Made by a program: the position numbers and the translations under genes
Origin: HGM10611 sp964384805
GTDB taxonomy: Bacteria; Bacillota_I; Bacilli_A; ML615J-28; CAG-313
Reading direction: 5' to 3'
DNA length: 23,742 nucleotides
Assembly: GCA_964384805.1 (NCBI GenBank)
Contig: CAYLLO010000020.1
Span: forward strand, 1-23,742
Shown: one piece after another, positions 7,360-15,036 of the stretch
Layout: each line of letters opens with the position of its first letter
How positions within the stretch are numbered: the stretch's first letter is position 1
Notes under the pieces: generated by a model
Seen by the model: only the letters and a program-made list of their open reading frames with translations
The model's database searches: none
Told to the model about the DNA's origin: nothing

Positions 7360-7375
7360 CTTTTTTCATTTATGC
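7348..7375 (-). promoter_or_regulatory. Candidate SigmaE-type promoter of spoVM
   Basis: GCATAAA (7369-7375) and CATATACT (7348-7355) on the minus strand are spaced by 13 bases, close to the known SigmaE pattern (an ATA-type -35 and CATACA-T -10). spoVM is SigmaE-dependent in Bacillus. The -35 overlaps the thiN stop. The match is partial. Confidence 0.4.
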
Positions 7376-7969
7376 ATCAATTGATTGAATTAAATATAAT
7401 AGACCTTTATGAACCGTTATCGTAGCCTCACCATCTTTTAATTGATTACTTACTGTATAAACATCCGTTACCAAAACATCTTTTTTTTCTATCTCATACA
7501 AGGCATTAGTAATTGAAACATTCGCATTAGTACACGGAATCAAAGAAAAATATTTATATTTACTTTTCTTTATATTGTATACACCTTCATTAATACATTT
7601 AATAGTATTATATTCGTCAATAATTGTAATGTTTAAATTAGGATATCTTTCTAATAATTTTAAATTAGCTAAAAAATGATCTAGTCTTCCACCAGTTGCG
7701 TTATAAATAATAAATTCATCTACTTCTGTTTTTAAGGTTTCTATCGCAAGTTCTAGGTCGGTTTCATCTTTTTGTGGTGAGTAATGATATATTTTTTTAG
7801 CTTCAATTTTTATGTCTAAACTATCAAAATCTCCAAAAGCAAGATCAATGGGATACTTTGTAATTACTTTACATCCACCATCAACTCCAACAATTAAATC
7901 ATCATATTTTGGAACATATAGTTTATTAAAAGTCTTATAAGGAGACGAAGCAACTATTACCGCTCTCAT
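7370..7969 (-). CDS. thiN: Thiamine pyrophosphokinase
   Basis: Makes thiamine diphosphate from thiamine and ATP. The 199-residue protein has the family motifs in order: VGVDGGCKVI (about 27-36), LAFGDFDSLD (about 43-52) with the acidic metal-binding residues, DETDLELAIE (about 68-77) and GGRLDHFLANL (about 93-103). A C-terminal thiamine-binding beta domain follows. The start ATG overlaps the rpe stop as ATGA, so the two are translationally coupled. The order rpe-thiN-spoVM matches Bacillus cpgA-rpe-yloS-spoVM. Confidence 0.93.
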   Translation of the reverse strand: MRAVIVASSPYKTFNKLYVPKYDDLIVGVDGGCKVITKYPIDLAFGDFDSLDIKIEAKKIYHYSPQKDETDLELAIETLKTEVDEFIIYNATGGRLDHFLANLKLLERYPNLNITIIDEYNTIKCINEGVYNIKKSKYKYFSLIPCTNANVSITNALYEIEKKDVLVTDVYTVSNQLKDGEATITVHKGLLYLIQSIDA

Positions 7970-8610
7970 AATTCTCCTAACTCCTTGGTGGCTTTAATAA
8001 AATCTTCATTATTAAACAAGTATGTTCCAGCAACAACTGCTTCACATCCTACTTTTTTAACTAATTGGGCGGTATCTCGATTAATACCTCCATCCACTTC
8101 AACAAGATACTTATAATTATATTTTCTTTTTTGTTTGATTAAGTAGTCTATTTTATCAATTGAAGAAAGCATAAACTTTTGTCCCCCTTTACCTGGCTCT
8201 ACACTCATCACTAAAATTAAATCTAAATCGACTAAATATTTATCAAGCACTAAAATATTAGTTTCAGGCTTAATAGAAATTCCAATTTTTTGTTGATATT
8301 TTTGAGCCTTTTTTAAAGTCTTTTTAATATCATTACATGCTTCATAATGAAAAGTTACATAGTTTGCTCCGGCTTCATAATATTTATCTATATATTTTTC
8401 TGGTTCTTCAATCATCAAATGTACATCAAATACTTTATTTGATTTACTTCTTAACTTTTTAATAAAATTATAATCAAAAGTTGTGTTAGAAACAAATTTG
8501 CCATCCATTACATCTAAATGAACCCATTCACAACTAGAATTATTTATTTTTTCTATTTCTTGATCGATATTATTAAAATCAGCTGCTAAAATTGATGGTG
8601 ATACTATCAT
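7966..8610 (-). CDS. rpe: Ribulose-phosphate 3-epimerase
   Basis: Interconverts ribulose 5-phosphate and xylulose 5-phosphate in the pentose phosphate pathway. The 214-residue TIM-barrel has the signatures SPSILAADF at the N-terminus, WVHLDVMDG (metal ligands and catalytic Asp), VFDVHLMIEEP, VMSVEPGKGGQKF and VEVDGGI (second catalytic Asp). It ends in TGA, shared with the thiN start. The gene starts six bases after the rsgA stop, so it is in the same operon. Confidence 0.96.
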   Translation of the reverse strand: MIVSPSILAADFNNIDQEIEKINNSSCEWVHLDVMDGKFVSNTTFDYNFIKKLRSKSNKVFDVHLMIEEPEKYIDKYYEAGANYVTFHYEACNDIKKTLKKAQKYQQKIGISIKPETNILVLDKYLVDLDLILVMSVEPGKGGQKFMLSSIDKIDYLIKQKRKYNYKYLVEVDGGINRDTAQLVKKVGCEAVVAGTYLFNNEDFIKATKELGEL

Positions 8611-8616
8611 AATACT

Positions 8617-9504
8617 CTACCACTTTCTTTGTTTCTTATTTTCTTCAATAAATAGTAAATAATTATCATATCTGCTTTTAATTATTTCTCTATTTTCTAA
8701 AGCTTCCTTTACAGCACAAGCAGGTTCATTGATATGTAAACAACCCTTATATTTACAAGTACTAGATAATTCAAAAAACTCTTTAAAACTTTGAGCTATA
8801 TCAATTGCTTCCATTCCTGAAAAGTCCATTATTCCAAAACCTGGAGTATCAGCCAACATTCCTTCATATAATGAATATAATTCTACATGACGAGTAGTGT
8901 GCTTACCACGACCTAAGGCATATGATATTTCATTAACATCCAAGTTAAGTGTTTCGTCTAATAAATTTAAAATGGTACTTTTACCAACTCCACTTTGCCC
9001 TGTGATTACCGTTATTTTATTTTTCAATAATCCAATTATTTGTTTTTTAAATTCATCGGAATTTTCATTTTTAGAGATATTTAACACTTGATATCCAATT
9101 TTTTGATAATAAACTTGATAGTTTTTTAATATCTCCTGTTCTTCTTTTTTTAATAAATCCCATTTTGTAAAAATTAAAATAGCAGCAATGTTATTGAAAT
9201 TTAAAATTGTTAAAAACCGATCTAAAAGATTAGTGTTAAAATCAGGATCTTTTACTGAAAAAACTACTAAAGCTTGATCAATATTACAAATTGCTGGACG
9301 AATCAAATCATTATGACGTTCTTCAAGTTTAGTAATATAGGCGGTAGTATCATTCATTAATTGATATTCTACATAATCTCCAACTTTCGGTTTTTTTCCA
9401 TAGTGACGGAATAAACCACTTGCTTTCGCTAACATTGTTTTTTTCGTTTCTAAATCCAAAACTATATAATCCCCTGATTTTAAACAAGTAATTAATCCTC
9501 GCAT
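8617..9504 (-). CDS. rsgA: Ribosome small subunit-dependent GTPase A
   Basis: Late 30S-subunit assembly GTPase. The start at 9504 gives MRGLITCLKSG and 295 residues, the family length. The longer frame reading back to 9549 lies inside rlmN and is rejected. An OB-fold covers about 1-68. The circularly permuted GTPase domain has G4 TKWD at 113-116, G1 GQSGVGKST at 169-177 and G3 DTPG at 219-222. The C-terminal zinc site is C250, C255, H257 and C263. It overlaps the last 13 bases of rlmN. In Bacillus, prpC and prkC lie between rlmN and this gene, but they are missing here. Confidence 0.96.
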   Translation of the reverse strand: MRGLITCLKSGDYIVLDLETKKTMLAKASGLFRHYGKKPKVGDYVEYQLMNDTTAYITKLEERHNDLIRPAICNIDQALVVFSVKDPDFNTNLLDRFLTILNFNNIAAILIFTKWDLLKKEEQEILKNYQVYYQKIGYQVLNISKNENSDEFKKQIIGLLKNKITVITGQSGVGKSTILNLLDETLNLDVNEISYALGRGKHTTRHVELYSLYEGMLADTPGFGIMDFSGMEAIDIAQSFKEFFELSSTCKYKGCLHINEPACAVKEALENREIIKSRYDNYLLFIEENKKQRKW

Positions 9505-10559
9505 AACATTCTCTTTTCTTTCATTTTTTGGGCCCTCAATTGCCCACAAGCGGCACTAATGTCATTTCCATGTTCCATTCTGACTGTTGCGCTAATACCG
9601 TGTTTATGAAGCACTGAAAAGAATTCTTCAGCCACATCATGCGCTGTCGAATGATAACTCTTAGTTTTTACTTCATTATATGGTATTAAATTAACATAAG
9701 CATTCAAGCCCTTTAAAAGCTCGGCTAATTCTAAAGCACATTCTTTGGTATCATTTATCCCTTTTAACAAAATATATTCAAAAGTAACTCGGCGATTAGT
9801 TTTGGCAACATAATATTTAACGGCCTCTATTATTTCTTCAATAGGATATCGTTTATTAATTTTCATAATCTTTGAACGAAGTTCATTGTTTGGAGCATGC
9901 AAACTAATTGCTAAATTTATTTGTAAATCGAAGTCTGCAAATTCTCTGATTTTAGGCACTAAACCACATGTTGAAACAGTAATATGACGAGCACCTATTT
10001 CTAATCCTCTTCCATAATTAATTGTTTCTAAAAATCTTAAAACAGTATCATAATTATCAAATGGTTCCCCTATTCCCATAACGACAACATTAGATATACG
10101 TTTTTCTTCTTGATCTAAGTCTTTTTGAACATATAATACTTGAAGTATCATTTCTGATAAAGTCAAATCTCTTACTTTTCCTAGTTCCCCACTTGCACAA
10201 AAAGAACATCCCATATTACAACCAACCTGACTTGTAACACATACACTATTTCCATAATTATGATGCATTAATACCGTTTCAATATAATGTCCATCATTAA
10301 GTCTAAAAAGATATTTAATCGTTCCATCTTTTGATACAAATTTACCTTCTAATTTTAAAGATTCCATAGAAAAATTACTTTTCAATACTTCGAGTCCAAG
10401 TTTTGATAAATTAGTCATTTCATCAAAGCTATTAACTCTTACACGATATAACCATTCTAATACTTGAACAGCACGATATTTTTTATCACCAACTAAATCA
10501 AAATATTCTTCTAATTCTTTTTTAGTATAATCATAAATACTAGGTTTGTTAACATTCAT
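9492..10559 (-). CDS. rlmN: Dual-specificity rRNA/tRNA adenine C2-methyltransferase RlmN
   Basis: Radical-SAM enzyme that methylates A2503 of 23S rRNA and a tRNA adenosine. The 355-residue protein carries the radical-SAM cluster CNMGCSFC (C-x3-C-x2-C), a VVMGIGEPFDNYD segment and SLHAPNN. The second conserved cysteine region is near the end (SAACGQLRAQ). AAAGG lies upstream of the ATG, at rather long spacing, seven bases after the rsmB stop. The end overlaps the start of rsgA, a sign of tight coupling. Confidence 0.96.
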   Translation of the reverse strand: MNVNKPSIYDYTKKELEEYFDLVGDKKYRAVQVLEWLYRVRVNSFDEMTNLSKLGLEVLKSNFSMESLKLEGKFVSKDGTIKYLFRLNDGHYIETVLMHHNYGNSVCVTSQVGCNMGCSFCASGELGKVRDLTLSEMILQVLYVQKDLDQEEKRISNVVVMGIGEPFDNYDTVLRFLETINYGRGLEIGARHITVSTCGLVPKIREFADFDLQINLAISLHAPNNELRSKIMKINKRYPIEEIIEAVKYYVAKTNRRVTFEYILLKGINDTKECALELAELLKGLNAYVNLIPYNEVKTKSYHSTAHDVAEEFFSVLHKHGISATVRMEHGNDISAACGQLRAQKMKEKRMLCED

Positions 10560-10565
10560 AAATTT

Positions 10566-11801
10566 TTAAGCCTTTCTTTGTAATTTACTAATATAGAAAC
10601 CATCACCTATATTACTGGGTAAAATTTGTATTTCTTCTAATAACTGGTAATTAGGATGGGTTTCTAAAAAGTTCTGTATTTGATTAGCATTCTCATTTTT
10701 ATTAATTGTACAAGTACTATATATTAGATAGCCTTCTTCTTTGACAAATGATGATAAATGATTTAAAATCTCTTTCTGCAATCCAACTAATTCATTCATA
10801 TTTGTGGAATTCATATGATACTTCAGATCAACTTTATGAGCCATCACTCCAAGTCCAGAACATGGTGCATCAATCACAACATAATCAAATAGTTTATCAT
10901 CTTGGTATTCTCTAGCATCACATAAAATGGTCTTTAAAATAGTTACCCCTTGTTTTTGGGCATTTTCTTCAATTAATTTTAATTTATGATGGTATATATC
11001 ACAACAAACAATTTCTCCAATGTTTTCCATAATTGTTGCCATATGACACGCTTTCCCACCAGGTGCACTACAAGCATCTAAAATACGAGAATGTTTTTTA
11101 GGATTAATTATTAATCCAACCTTTTGACTAGAGGCATCTTGAGCAATGATTTTACCTTTTTGAAATAGTTCTGTAGTAAGCAAACTATCTTTACACCAAA
11201 GAGTTGTTCTATCAATTTTATATTCAAATTTATGTTTTTTTAAGAACTGCTCTACTTCTTCAGTTTTAATCTTCAAAGTATTAATTCGATAAATATTATA
11301 CATTTCTCCTTCAGCATTCAAAATATTTTCTATATCTTCTGGATATTGTTTTATTAATTCCTTAACTAATTCCATTGGATAACTATATTTAATACTAAAA
11401 TATGCTATTTGCTCTTTTTGTTCAATTTCTCTTAAGCCATCTCTTATTATACTTCTTAATACAGCATTAACTAAATTTGAAGCTTTAAAATCTTGTTTTT
11501 TCATCAATTTAACTAATTCATTAACTACAAAATGATTAGCAATGTTCATAAAAAAAATCATATATACTCCCATACGCAAAGTATTTCTAACATATGGTTT
11601 TATTCTTTTCCCTCCAATATATGGTTTTAAATAGTAATCAAGTAATAAATACTTGTCGACAGTTCCATAAACAATACGAGTAAATAGACGTCTTTCATGA
11701 TCGGTTAGCTCGTTATTTTTGATTATGTCTGAAATAACTAAATTAACATATCCACCATTATTAATTATTTTGGTTATTGCACTTTGGGCCAACTGATACA
11801 T
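10566..11801 (-). CDS. rsmB: 16S rRNA (cytosine-967-C5)-methyltransferase RsmB
   Basis: Methylates C967 of 16S rRNA using SAM. The 411-residue protein has an N-terminal NusB-like helical domain (about 1-130: ERRLFTRIVYGTVDKYLLLDYYL) and a Rossmann methyltransferase domain. The SAM loop is LDACSAPGGKA, motif IV is IDAPCSGLGV, and the catalytic cysteine is in YSTCTINKNEN. A short N-terminus makes it somewhat smaller than the Bacillus protein. AGGAGG lies six bases before the ATG, just after the stop of the upstream gene. fmt, its usual upstream partner, is absent. Confidence 0.95.
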   Translation of the reverse strand: MYQLAQSAITKIINNGGYVNLVISDIIKNNELTDHERRLFTRIVYGTVDKYLLLDYYLKPYIGGKRIKPYVRNTLRMGVYMIFFMNIANHFVVNELVKLMKKQDFKASNLVNAVLRSIIRDGLREIEQKEQIAYFSIKYSYPMELVKELIKQYPEDIENILNAEGEMYNIYRINTLKIKTEEVEQFLKKHKFEYKIDRTTLWCKDSLLTTELFQKGKIIAQDASSQKVGLIINPKKHSRILDACSAPGGKACHMATIMENIGEIVCCDIYHHKLKLIEENAQKQGVTILKTILCDAREYQDDKLFDYVVIDAPCSGLGVMAHKVDLKYHMNSTNMNELVGLQKEILNHLSSFVKEEGYLIYSTCTINKNENANQIQNFLETHPNYQLLEEIQILPSNIGDGFYISKLQRKA

Positions 11802-11810
11802 AGTGTCCTC

Positions 11811-12482
11811 CTACTTACATAAACTAATCATAATGAAATAATAAAGTTCAAACAACCAAAACGATTCATGTATTGTACTACTTGCTTCTTGATTATCACA
11901 ATGAATATATTTTAGTGTAAAAGATACATTTTTTTGGAATTCTATCCACTTTTTAAGATTAAATTCAGTTTTTATAGTATGTTCCTGAATATATTTAAAT
12001 GGAATCAAACGTAATTCTTGTTCAGTAGCATATTCATTAATATATTCCAACAAATATTTCATAAAAATAATTATTTCATCACTAGATTTTTCATTAATAT
12101 AATTTGGTAAATTTTCTAAATCCCCCGCTTGTTCTAAAAGTTCTTCCAACTTACTATAAAAATAAGCTAAAATCTCACCCTTTAATTTATCCAAATATAA
12201 CAATGACATTAAGCTAAATTTTTTAGATAAATCATCTTTTATATCATTAAGCAAATTATTTACTGTTTCACAATCATTAGCTAAACGATTAACAATACTT
12301 ATTTCTTCACTATCTGTATTATCCTCTAGTAATTCAAGCATTGCTAAATATATTTCTTCAGTATAGTCAAGCTGTTTTGATAATTCCTCAGAAGGAGATA
12401 ATAACAATAATATGTGAATACGATCAAATTTAGCTATTGTTTCTTTTCTTAATTTAATTATTTTACTAGCAATCTCTGTCAT
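11811..12482 (-). CDS. Unknown helical protein leading the rsmB operon
   Basis: A 223-residue protein that I do not recognise. It looks almost wholly alpha-helical and acidic, with many Leu/Glu/Lys heptad-like stretches (about 5-60 and 100-150) and an aromatic, hydrophobic end (WLFELYYFIMISL). No signal peptide, obvious membrane span or catalytic motif is seen. Start: GGAGG seven bases before the ATG, behind a consensus promoter. It is the first gene of the unit and sits where Bacillus has fmt, but is unlike it. A structural or regulatory role is possible, with no evidence either way. Confidence 0.75.
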   Translation of the reverse strand: MTEIASKIIKLRKETIAKFDRIHILLLLSPSEELSKQLDYTEEIYLAMLELLEDNTDSEEISIVNRLANDCETVNNLLNDIKDDLSKKFSLMSLLYLDKLKGEILAYFYSKLEELLEQAGDLENLPNYINEKSSDEIIIFMKYLLEYINEYATEQELRLIPFKYIQEHTIKTEFNLKKWIEFQKNVSFTLKYIHCDNQEASSTIHESFWLFELYYFIMISLCK

Positions 12483-12506
12483 AATTTACCTCCATACCTT
12501 TTAAAC

Positions 12507-12535
12507 ATTATACTACAAAAATAATCGTTTATCAA
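12507..12535 (-). promoter_or_regulatory. Sigma-A promoter of the rsmB-thiN operon
   Basis: TTGATA (12530-12535) and TATAAT (12507-12512) on the minus strand with a 17-bp spacer, about 24 bases before the first start codon. Confidence 0.8.
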
Positions 12536-12543
12536 GAAAATAA

Positions 12544-12564
12544 CCTAGTAAACATTTTACTAGG
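12544..12564 (+). repeat. Perfect hairpin CCTAGTAAA/TTTACTAGG
   Basis: Nine-base arms with a three-base loop, followed on the plus strand by CTTTTATT. No plus-strand gene precedes it, so it is not the terminator of a visible gene. It overlaps the weak -35 region of the lgt-like gene, which suggests an operator, or a leftover terminator of a lost gene. Confidence 0.45.
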
Positions 12565-12580
12565 CTTTTATTATAAAATA

Positions 12581-12589
12581 TGATATAAT
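12581..12589 (+). promoter_or_regulatory. Extended -10 promoter of the lgt-like gene
   Basis: TGATATAAT has the TG extension and a perfect TATAAT (12584-12589). No good -35 is found at 16-18 bp. The region there is filled by the hairpin arm. Confidence 0.55.
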
Positions 12590-12611
12590 GTAATTAATTA
12601 GAGGTGATTTT

Positions 12612-13421
12612 ATGTTTCCTAATACTTATTTATTTGACATTATGTTTGTAGTAGGAATTGTTTTAGGAGTTAGTACTTTATATCTCAAAACCAAAAAATG
12701 GGAAATTTCCAACAAACAAATGGATAGATTAATCATTATTTTAGGCATTAGTGGCATTATTTTTTACTTGGCAGCCAGTTTATTTGATAGTCTTTTTCAA
12801 GTATTAAAAGGTAATTCCTGGGAAGATGGAGGAATAACTTTCTTAGGTGGAGCTGTTTCAGCAATCATAAGTTTTATTTTTTTATTTTGGTTCTTACTTA
12901 AAGAAAAACGCCATGAATTAAAAAAATATTTAGATGTTCTTGTTTTAGGCATTACAATTGGGCATGCTTTTGGAAGAATTGGTTGTTTTTGTGCGGGTTG
13001 CTGTTTTGGAGAAATAACTAATTCCTTTTTAGGAGTAATTTTCCCTGAAAGTTCAGCCCCATTTAGATATGTAGTTAGTCACTACCAAGAATTAGGTCAT
13101 ACTTTAACTGAAGCCAAAGCTTTAGCCTTAGAAACCAAAGTATTACCTACTCAATTAATTGAAGCAGGGTTCTTATTTATTTTATTCGGGGTTTTAAATC
13201 TCATAAAAAACCATCAATTTGAAATTTATTTAATTAGTTATGGTATTTTTAGATTTTTTATTGAATTTTTAAGAGCAGATGATCGCGGCAGTTTATTCGG
13301 AGTTTTATCTCCTTCACAATGGTTATCATTACTTTTAATAGTTACAGGAATTATAAGTATTCTTTTAACATTTGTTAAAAAAATGAAAACTAATTCATTA
13401 GAAACAACAAAAAATAAATAA
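12612..13421 (+). CDS. lgt: Lgt-family membrane protein (prolipoprotein diacylglyceryl transferase-like)
   Basis: Multi-pass membrane protein of 269 residues with about seven hydrophobic segments. The fold and motifs follow Lgt, which transfers diacylglycerol to the lipobox cysteine of prolipoproteins: GGITFLGGAVSA (about 73-84), HAFGRIG with R122 (118-124), and the late RFFIEFLRADDRGS with R221. The strongly conserved asparagine after GRxG is replaced by cysteine, and the loop reads CFCAGCCFGE, with four cysteines at 125, 127, 130 and 131. This marks the divergent Lgt-like branch, so activity as a true Lgt is not certain. Ribosome site GAGGTGA is four bases before the ATG. It is convergent with the anti-sigma gene. 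Confidence 0.82.
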   Translation: MFPNTYLFDIMFVVGIVLGVSTLYLKTKKWEISNKQMDRLIIILGISGIIFYLAASLFDSLFQVLKGNSWEDGGITFLGGAVSAIISFIFLFWFLLKEKRHELKKYLDVLVLGITIGHAFGRIGCFCAGCCFGEITNSFLGVIFPESSAPFRYVVSHYQELGHTLTEAKALALETKVLPTQLIEAGFLFILFGVLNLIKNHQFEIYLISYGIFRFFIEFLRADDRGSLFGVLSPSQWLSLLLIVTGIISILLTFVKKMKTNSLETTKNK

Positions 13422-13490
13422 TATAACTTATAATTTTTTAGATATCAATCTTTATTAGAGAAATAATTCTTTTTTTACAAAATATATAAA

Positions 13491-13550
13491 AAATAACACT
13501 CACATTAATCTCTTTATAATTTTAGAGAAAAATACGTGTGTTATTTTTTT
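13491..13550. terminator. Bidirectional terminator between lgt and the anti-sigma gene
   Basis: AAATAACAC (13491-13499) pairs with GTGTTATTT (13538-13546). An inner TCTCT/AGAGA stem extends the structure. T-runs follow on both strands, so it serves the two converging units. Confidence 0.7.
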
Positions 13551-13569
13551 ATAGTCTTTTATAGTATTA

Positions 13570-15036
13570 TTATTTACTATCTTTATTATGTTTTTCTGGT
13601 TCTGGACGTTCCATTTCAGGTCGTTCTTCTTTTTCATGTTCTGGTTTAGCAAATTCACAATCCTCTGGACAATCTTCTGTACATTCATGTTTTTCTAATT
13701 CTGGACGTTCCATTTCTGGACGTTCTTCTTTTTCATGTTCTGGTTTAGCAAATTCACAATCTTCTGGACAATCTTCTGTACATTCATGTTTTTCTGGTTC
13801 TGGACGTTCCATTTCAGGACGTTCTTCTTTTTCATGTTCTGGTTTAGCAAATTCACAATCTTCTGGACAATCTTCTGTACATTCATGTTTTTCTAATTCT
13901 GGACGTTCCATTTCTGGACGTTCTTCTTTTTCATGTTCTGGTTTAGCAAATTCGCAATCCTCTGGACAATCTTCTGTACATTCATGTTTTTCTAATTCTG
14001 GACGTTCCATTTCTGGACGTTCTTCTTTTTCATGTTCTGGTTTAGCAAATTCACAATCTTCTGGACAATCTTCTGTACATTCATGTTTTTCTGGTTCTGG
14101 ACGTTCCATTTCAGGACGTTCTTCTTTTTCATGTTCTGGTTTAGCAAATTCACAATCTTCTGGACAATCTTCTGTACATTCATGTTTTTCTGGTTCTGGA
14201 CGTTCCATTTCATCATCAGAATGATTATCTTTAATAATATCAAAATCGACATCCCCAAATGGCTTTTCATCTTTTGGTGAAAATGGCTTATCTAAAATTT
14301 CTTCAATTTTTTCACCAGATAATGTATTTAATAATTCTGATAAATCTTCAATGGTCAATTCTTTTAAATCATCTAAAAGAATTGTTGCATCTAATTTTAA
14401 GATATACTCAATTAGTTTATATTTAGCAGGTGAAAGTTTGTATTCATCAGCAACATCTTTCTCTTCTTCCGAATGAGTTTTACCTTCAACAACCAAATCT
14501 TTACCTTTTTCTTGAATATAATCATTCACTTTAGTTTTAATATTATTTAATACTTCTTCACCATTAAAATTATTTTTAGTTACAACTGAAATAATCATTT
14601 CTTTATTTTCAAGATAACCCTCTTTTTCAAGTTTATCTAAAATATTATTTAACGCTTTTTCAAGTTTTTCACCCTTTAAAGATAAATCTACATATTCGAT
14701 TATCGCATCATCATTTAAATAATTAACATCTACAATATAATCAAAACGATTAGCCACAATTTCAACAGATGGATTAATATCAATATAAATAGAACGATAT
14801 CTTTCATTACCTAAACTAATTCCAATCAAAACACAGCAAAAAATGAATACTATTACTGGCGCTATAATTAGTGACATTTTTTTAATAAATGAAGTTTTAA
14901 CTTCATAATCTTCTCCTATTAGTTCAACTTTTAGAGAAGCATTATAAACTTTTTCTTTTAATTCTTCATTCGGAACAAACTCTTTGTTTGCTTTCAACAT
15001 TTTCTCAATAACATTTTTTCTCATACTTTTTTTCAT
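13570..15036 (-). CDS. RsgI-like transmembrane anti-sigma factor with Cys-rich repeats
   Basis: A 488-residue single-pass protein. A cytoplasmic, basic N-terminal part (1-53) probably binds the sigma factor encoded just upstream. One membrane span lies at about 54-76. Outside it is an RsgI-type middle domain (about 80-175) starting YIDINPSVEI, where N88-P89 is the likely self-cleavage bond known for RsgI proteins. A helical LSPAKYKLIEY region follows. Residues 277-474 are six 33-residue repeats plus a partial seventh (475-483), each with HECTEDCPEDCEF and acidic Pro/Glu/Lys stretches. It is probably a sensor for an unknown signal. The ATG at 15036 has AAGGAG only one base upstream. An alternative ATG at 15024 has it 13 bases upstream, so the start is uncertain. 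It overlaps the sigma gene. Confidence 0.85.
   Translation of the reverse strand: MKKSMRKNVIEKMLKANKEFVPNEELKEKVYNASLKVELIGEDYEVKTSFIKKMSLIIAPVIVFIFCCVLIGISLGNERYRSIYIDINPSVEIVANRFDYIVDVNYLNDDAIIEYVDLSLKGEKLEKALNNILDKLEKEGYLENKEMIISVVTKNNFNGEEVLNNIKTKVNDYIQEKGKDLVVEGKTHSEEEKDVADEYKLSPAKYKLIEYILKLDATILLDDLKELTIEDLSELLNTLSGEKIEEILDKPFSPKDEKPFGDVDFDIIKDNHSDDEMERPEPEKHECTEDCPEDCEFAKPEHEKEERPEMERPEPEKHECTEDCPEDCEFAKPEHEKEERPEMERPELEKHECTEDCPEDCEFAKPEHEKEERPEMERPELEKHECTEDCPEDCEFAKPEHEKEERPEMERPEPEKHECTEDCPEDCEFAKPEHEKEERPEMERPELEKHECTEDCPEDCEFAKPEHEKEERPEMERPEPEKHNKDSK
13588..14208 (-). repeat. 99-bp tandem repeat array, six copies plus a 27-bp partial
   Basis: The unit recurs with an exact 99-base period between 13615 and 14208, with a 27-base partial copy at 13588-13614. 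Copies are nearly identical. They differ at a Pro/Leu codon (PEPEK or PELEK) and at a few silent sites. In protein order the variants run P, P, L, L, P, L, then P in the partial copy. Because 99 is a multiple of three, other frames are also open through it, which produces spurious repeated shadow frames on both strands. Confidence 0.97.

Noticed and set aside
8897..9091. Plus-strand frame opposite rsgA
   Set aside because: Antisense to the GTPase domain; no start signals.
9505..9549. N-terminal extension of RsgA
   Set aside because: The family start MRGL at 9504 fits better, and the extension is coding sequence of rlmN.
13588..14208. CRISPR array
   Set aside because: The whole 99-base unit is repeated with no distinct spacers, and it is in frame within a protein gene.
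13992..14280. Repeated Asn/Lys/Trp- or Phe/Trp-rich frames on both strands over the 99-bp array
   Set aside because: The period is a multiple of three, so all frames repeat. They have no ribosome sites and overlap the anti-sigma coding frame.
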